Assembly: GCA_030637205.1 (NCBI GenBank)
Contig: DAOVVL010000048.1
Span: 1 to 9,588 of the forward strand
Direction of reading: 5' to 3'
DNA length: 9,588 bases
DNA from: Thalassospiraceae bacterium
GTDB taxonomy: Bacteria > Pseudomonadota > Alphaproteobacteria > Rhodospirillales > Magnetovibrionaceae
Below the pieces are notes generated by a model that did not search any database, was not told where the DNA came from, and saw only the letters and a list, made by a program, of their open reading frames with translations. The position numbers and the translations under genes were made by a program. Shown in pieces: positions 7,208 to 9,588 of this stretch. Position 1 is the first letter of the stretch, and each line of letters begins with the position of its first letter.

Positions 7208-8629
7208 TTATATCAACAACCAAGCACCCAACCCCAAAAACACCAGAAAACCCACCACATCGGTCAGCGTGGTCAGAAACACACTCGACGCAATGGCCGG
7301 ATCAATGCCGAAGCGTTCCAGCGCCAAGGGGATCGACGCCCCCGCAAGGCCGGCTACCAACAAGTTTATAATCATGGCAATGGCGATGACCACGCCGAGC
7401 ATCGGCTGATCGAACCACATCCACGCAACCGCGCCCATGACCACGGCAAAAATCAGCCCGTTGATGCCGCCCACCATAAATTCCTTGCCCACCTGACGCA
7501 TGGCGTTGGTCGTCGTCAGTTCCTTGGTTGCCAGTGCGCGCACCGCCACGGTCAGCGTCTGGGTTCCGGCATTGCCGCCCATCGACGCCACAATCGGCAT
7601 GAGGACCGCCAGCGCCACCATCTGTTCAATGGTGGCCTGAAACAAGCCGATCACGGCGGATGCAAGAATGGCGGTAATCAAATTCACAAACAGCCATGAA
7701 AAGCGCGCCCGTGTGGTCGCAAGGGTGGCGCTATAAAGATCATCCTCGCGCACACCGCCTAGTCGCATGATGTCTTCTTCGGCTTCTTCATCGATAACGT
7801 CGACCACGTCATCAATGGTAATCATGCCGACCAGCCGGCCGGTATCATCGATCACCGGGGCCGACACCAGATCGCGTTGGCGAAACAGAAACGCCACTTC
7901 TTCCTGATCCAGGGTCGCGGAAATGAGCTTCATTTCACTGGTCATGATTTCGCTAACGCCGACCGGGCGCTTGGTGCGCAGCAACAAACTGAGCGGGATA
8001 GTGCCGACCGGATCATGCTTTGGCCCCACCACCACGATGTCGTAAAAAACATCCGGCAGGTTCCAGTTTTCCTCCTCGGCGCTTTCACGCAAGTAGTCGA
8101 TGGTTTTTCCCACATCCCAAAACGCCGGTACGGTCATGACTTCGCGCTGCATCAAACGCCCGGCGCTGTCTTCGGGGAATGAGAGGCTTTCTTCGATTAA
8201 GGTGCGATCGGCTTGGGGAATGGCCCCCAGAACGTGCTGCTGTTCGTCTTCTTCCAGTTCCTCGATGACGTTCACCGCATCATCGGTATCTAGCTCGGCC
8301 ACCACCTCGGCGACCTGATCCAGGCCGATGTGGTCGATCATTTCATCAAGAACGGTTTCATCGACCTCGGCCAGAACTTCCGGGTCCAAAACATCTTTGG
8401 CAAATTCAAGCAAGCGGCGGCGCTGAACACCGCTCAGGCGTTCCAGCAGATCGGCAACATCGGAATAGTGCAGGTTCGCCACCAGTTCGCGCACGGCGGC
8501 TTCGTTGTCGGCGCCCATCGCATCGAGCACGCGGCCAACCATATCGGTGCCCAGACCAACTTCTTCAGGTGTGTCGGTTTGGCCATCGATTTCAGGCGGA
8601 TCGGTTGGTTTGATGTCTGGATCGCTCAT
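7208..8629 (-). CDS. mgtE: Magnesium transporter MgtE
   Basis: MgtE is a homodimeric Mg2+-gated Mg2+ channel of the inner membrane. The 473 residues show the standard order: an acidic cytoplasmic N domain of helical repeats (about 30-160), two CBS domains (about 164-225 and 227-283), a connecting helix, and five membrane segments at roughly 311-330, 337-360, 385-404, 410-433 and 447-472. The pore signature PIVASMGGNAGTQT is at 345-358, and DPAIASSVFLTTLTDVVGF (443-461) contains the conserved Asp457 of the ion path. Length is typical. The ATG at 8629 has GGGAGG six bases upstream. Only 51 bases separate it from the tRNA-Leu terminator, leaving no room for an M-box Mg2+ riboswitch; control is more likely through CBS gating. 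It heads a probable unit with the response regulator and DUF1489 genes. Confidence 0.96.
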   Translation of the reverse strand: MSDPDIKPTDPPEIDGQTDTPEEVGLGTDMVGRVLDAMGADNEAAVRELVANLHYSDVADLLERLSGVQRRRLLEFAKDVLDPEVLAEVDETVLDEMIDHIGLDQVAEVVAELDTDDAVNVIEELEEDEQQHVLGAIPQADRTLIEESLSFPEDSAGRLMQREVMTVPAFWDVGKTIDYLRESAEEENWNLPDVFYDIVVVGPKHDPVGTIPLSLLLRTKRPVGVSEIMTSEMKLISATLDQEEVAFLFRQRDLVSAPVIDDTGRLVGMITIDDVVDVIDEEAEEDIMRLGGVREDDLYSATLATTRARFSWLFVNLITAILASAVIGLFQATIEQMVALAVLMPIVASMGGNAGTQTLTVAVRALATKELTTTNAMRQVGKEFMVGGINGLIFAVVMGAVAWMWFDQPMLGVVIAIAMIINLLVAGLAGASIPLALERFGIDPAIASSVFLTTLTDVVGFLVFLGLGAWLLI

Positions 8630-8677
8630 CGACTGCCTCCCTTACCGCCACTGGCTGGCTCCCCCGCACCGTATACG

Positions 8678-8716
8678 AAAAAGAGGCCCGCTGCTGAGTT
8701 AAGCGGCGAGCCTCTT
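8678..8716 (-). terminator. Intrinsic terminator of tRNA-Leu
   Basis: AAGAGGC (8716-8710 on the minus strand) pairs with GCCTCTT (8687-8681). Inner pairs continue through CGC/GCG and GCT/AGC with isolated mismatches, around a short loop near 8696-8701. The stem runs into a T run on the minus strand (8682-8678), only five bases after the tRNA CCA. It should largely insulate mgtE from tRNA transcription. Confidence 0.85.
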
Positions 8717-8721
8717 GATTT

Positions 8722-8808
8722 TGGTGCGGTCGAGAAGACTCGAACTTCCACGGGATTGCTCCCACAACGACCTCAACGTTGCGCGTCTACCAGTTCCGCC
8801 ACGACCGC
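8722..8808 (-). tRNA. tRNA-Leu (anticodon GAG), CCA encoded
   Basis: The minus strand gives an 87-base class II tRNA including CCA. The acceptor stem GCGGTCG (8808-8802) pairs with CGACCGC (8732-8726), followed by discriminator A and CCA (8724-8722). The anticodon stem CAACG/CGTTG closes the loop TTGAGGT with anticodon GAG at 8774-8772. A long variable arm (TGGGAGCAATCCCG) and the T-loop element GTTCGAGTC are present. It reads CUC and CUU leucine codons. It diverges from lipB and ends at its own terminator. Confidence 0.97.
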
Positions 8809-8960
8809 TTAAGGCACCAAATCAGGCTTGGGAGCCCTAACAGGTTCCCGTTGCCTGCAGGGGGAATACCAAATAGTTTCAGTCCGATCAAGCTTCCATG
8901 CCGCGATTTCGGGGCTTTCGCGCCACGCCCGGCGAAATAGCCCAAAAAGGCTGAAAAACC
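8809..8960. promoter_or_regulatory. Divergent intergenic region between tRNA-Leu and lipB
   Basis: These 152 bases must hold both promoters. For tRNA-Leu the best minus-strand pair is TTGATC (8891-8886), 17 bases, TATTCC (8868-8863). For lipB the best plus-strand pair is TTGCCT (8851-8856), 17 bases, TAGTTT (8874-8879). The two candidates overlap, so the genes might compete for RNA polymerase. Both are weak matches, so the individual boxes are uncertain. Confidence 0.25.
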
Positions 8961-9588
8961 ATGCCATCCAAGCCTTCCCAGCCACGCGATTTACCCGCCG
9001 TTTTACCCCCCGTCGAGTGGTCCGTGGCGGGCGCACAGGTGGCCTATCCTGACGCCGTGGCCGCTATGGAAGCGCGCGTCGCCGCAATCCGAAATGAGGC
9101 TGCGCCTGAGCTCATCTGGCTGGTGGAACATCCGCCGCTGTATACCGCCGGCACCAGCGCGTCTGATGCCGACCTGTTGGACCCGGACCGCTTCCCCGTT
9201 TATGCGACCGGGCGCGGCGGCCAGCACACCTATCACGGCCCCGGCCAGCGCGTGGCCTATGCGATGATGGATTTGAAATTGCGCGGCTCAGATGTGCGCC
9301 GTTACGTGTTTGATCTGGAAGAATGGATGATCCGCACCGTCGCGCACTATGGCGTTACGGCTGAACGGCGCGAAGGCCGCGTCGGCATCTGGGTGGAACG
9401 CGGTGACGGCAGTGGCCTTGAAGACAAGATCGGCGCCATCGGCGTGCGGGTGCGCAAATGGGTTTCGTTTCACGGGCTTGCGCTGAACGTGCACCCGGAC
9501 CTAACACATTTTTCCGGCATCGTTCCGTGCGGCGTTCCTGAACACGGCGTCACTTCGCTGGCGGCACTGGGCGTGGATGCAAGCATGG
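8961..9588 (+). CDS. lipB: Octanoyl-[acyl carrier protein]:protein N-octanoyltransferase, 3' end cut by window edge
   Basis: LipB moves the octanoyl group from acyl carrier protein to a lysine of lipoyl domains (pyruvate and 2-oxoglutarate dehydrogenases, glycine cleavage H protein), the first step of lipoate synthesis in the cytoplasm. All 209 visible residues are open to the edge and include the key sites: RGGQHTYHGPGQ (85-96), Lys156 in KIGAIGVRV, the FHGLALNV segment (170-177) and the acyl-enzyme Cys190 in SGIVPCGV. Only the C-terminal end is missing. An in-frame TGA at 8952-8954 leaves the ATG at 8961 as the first possible start, with AAGG about ten bases upstream, a rather long spacing. 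It is the only plus-strand gene in the window and diverges from tRNA-Leu. The N-terminal 15 or so residues are Pro-rich and probably variable. Confidence 0.96.
   Translation, partial: MPSKPSQPRDLPAVLPPVEWSVAGAQVAYPDAVAAMEARVAAIRNEAAPELIWLVEHPPLYTAGTSASDADLLDPDRFPVYATGRGGQHTYHGPGQRVAYAMMDLKLRGSDVRRYVFDLEEWMIRTVAHYGVTAERREGRVGIWVERGDGSGLEDKIGAIGVRVRKWVSFHGLALNVHPDLTHFSGIVPCGVPEHGVTSLAALGVDASM

Noticed and set aside
7199..7699. 166-codon plus-strand His/Arg/Gln-rich frame
   Set aside because: Antisense to the membrane part of mgtE; the odd composition is what the reverse complement of hydrophobic codons gives.
8830..8849. Small hairpin GGGAGCC/GGTTCCC before tRNA-Leu
   Set aside because: Short stem with a wobble, lying in the tRNA leader with no T run; not enough to call a regulatory element.
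8809..9036. 75-codon minus-strand frame between tRNA-Leu and lipB
   Set aside because: Overlaps the lipB start antisense, ends at the tRNA, is Arg-rich and matches no family.

Overview
This window reads as a piece of an alphaproteobacterial chromosome, most likely from the Rhodospirillales or a related marine group. The grounds are the order ssb-gyrA-coaD, a DUF1489 gene (a family known mainly from Alphaproteobacteria), a single-domain response regulator whose tail carries a GPDRRR motif, and a GyrA with a long acidic C-terminal tail. The genus assignment is inference. Everything is on the minus strand except lipB at the right edge. I see no integrase, transposase, insertion sequence, CRISPR array or rRNA.

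Read in the direction of transcription (right to left), the layout is as follows. At 8961-9588 lipB (octanoyl transferase, cut by the window edge) runs rightward and diverges from a tRNA-Leu(GAG) at 8722-8808, which ends in a strong intrinsic terminator. Next come mgtE (Mg2+ channel/transporter), a CheY-like response regulator and a DUF1489 gene at 8629-6172; the last two overlap by four bases (ATGA). Then ssb (6049-5531) with its own terminator, a 338-base intergenic region holding a likely gyrA promoter with two DnaA-box-like repeats, and gyrA (GTG start) followed after 18 bases by coaD. tRNA-Lys(TTT) follows at 1709-1784 with a terminator. The left end holds an apparent two-gene unit with its own promoter: a secreted 183-residue protein I do not recognise, then a CsgG/HfaB-family putative outer-membrane lipoprotein cut by the left edge.

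Most of the window is housekeeping: DNA topology and replication (gyrA, ssb), coenzyme A synthesis (coaD), lipoate attachment (lipB), Mg2+ homeostasis (mgtE) and two tRNAs. The least explained part is 1-1630, where a CsgG-like secretion-channel protein is paired with an unknown exported protein. That is the best candidate for something not yet described, although a CsgG-family protein alone does not prove a curli-like system. The regulatory points of most interest are the tandem DnaA-box-like sites before gyrA and the direct repeats before ssb.
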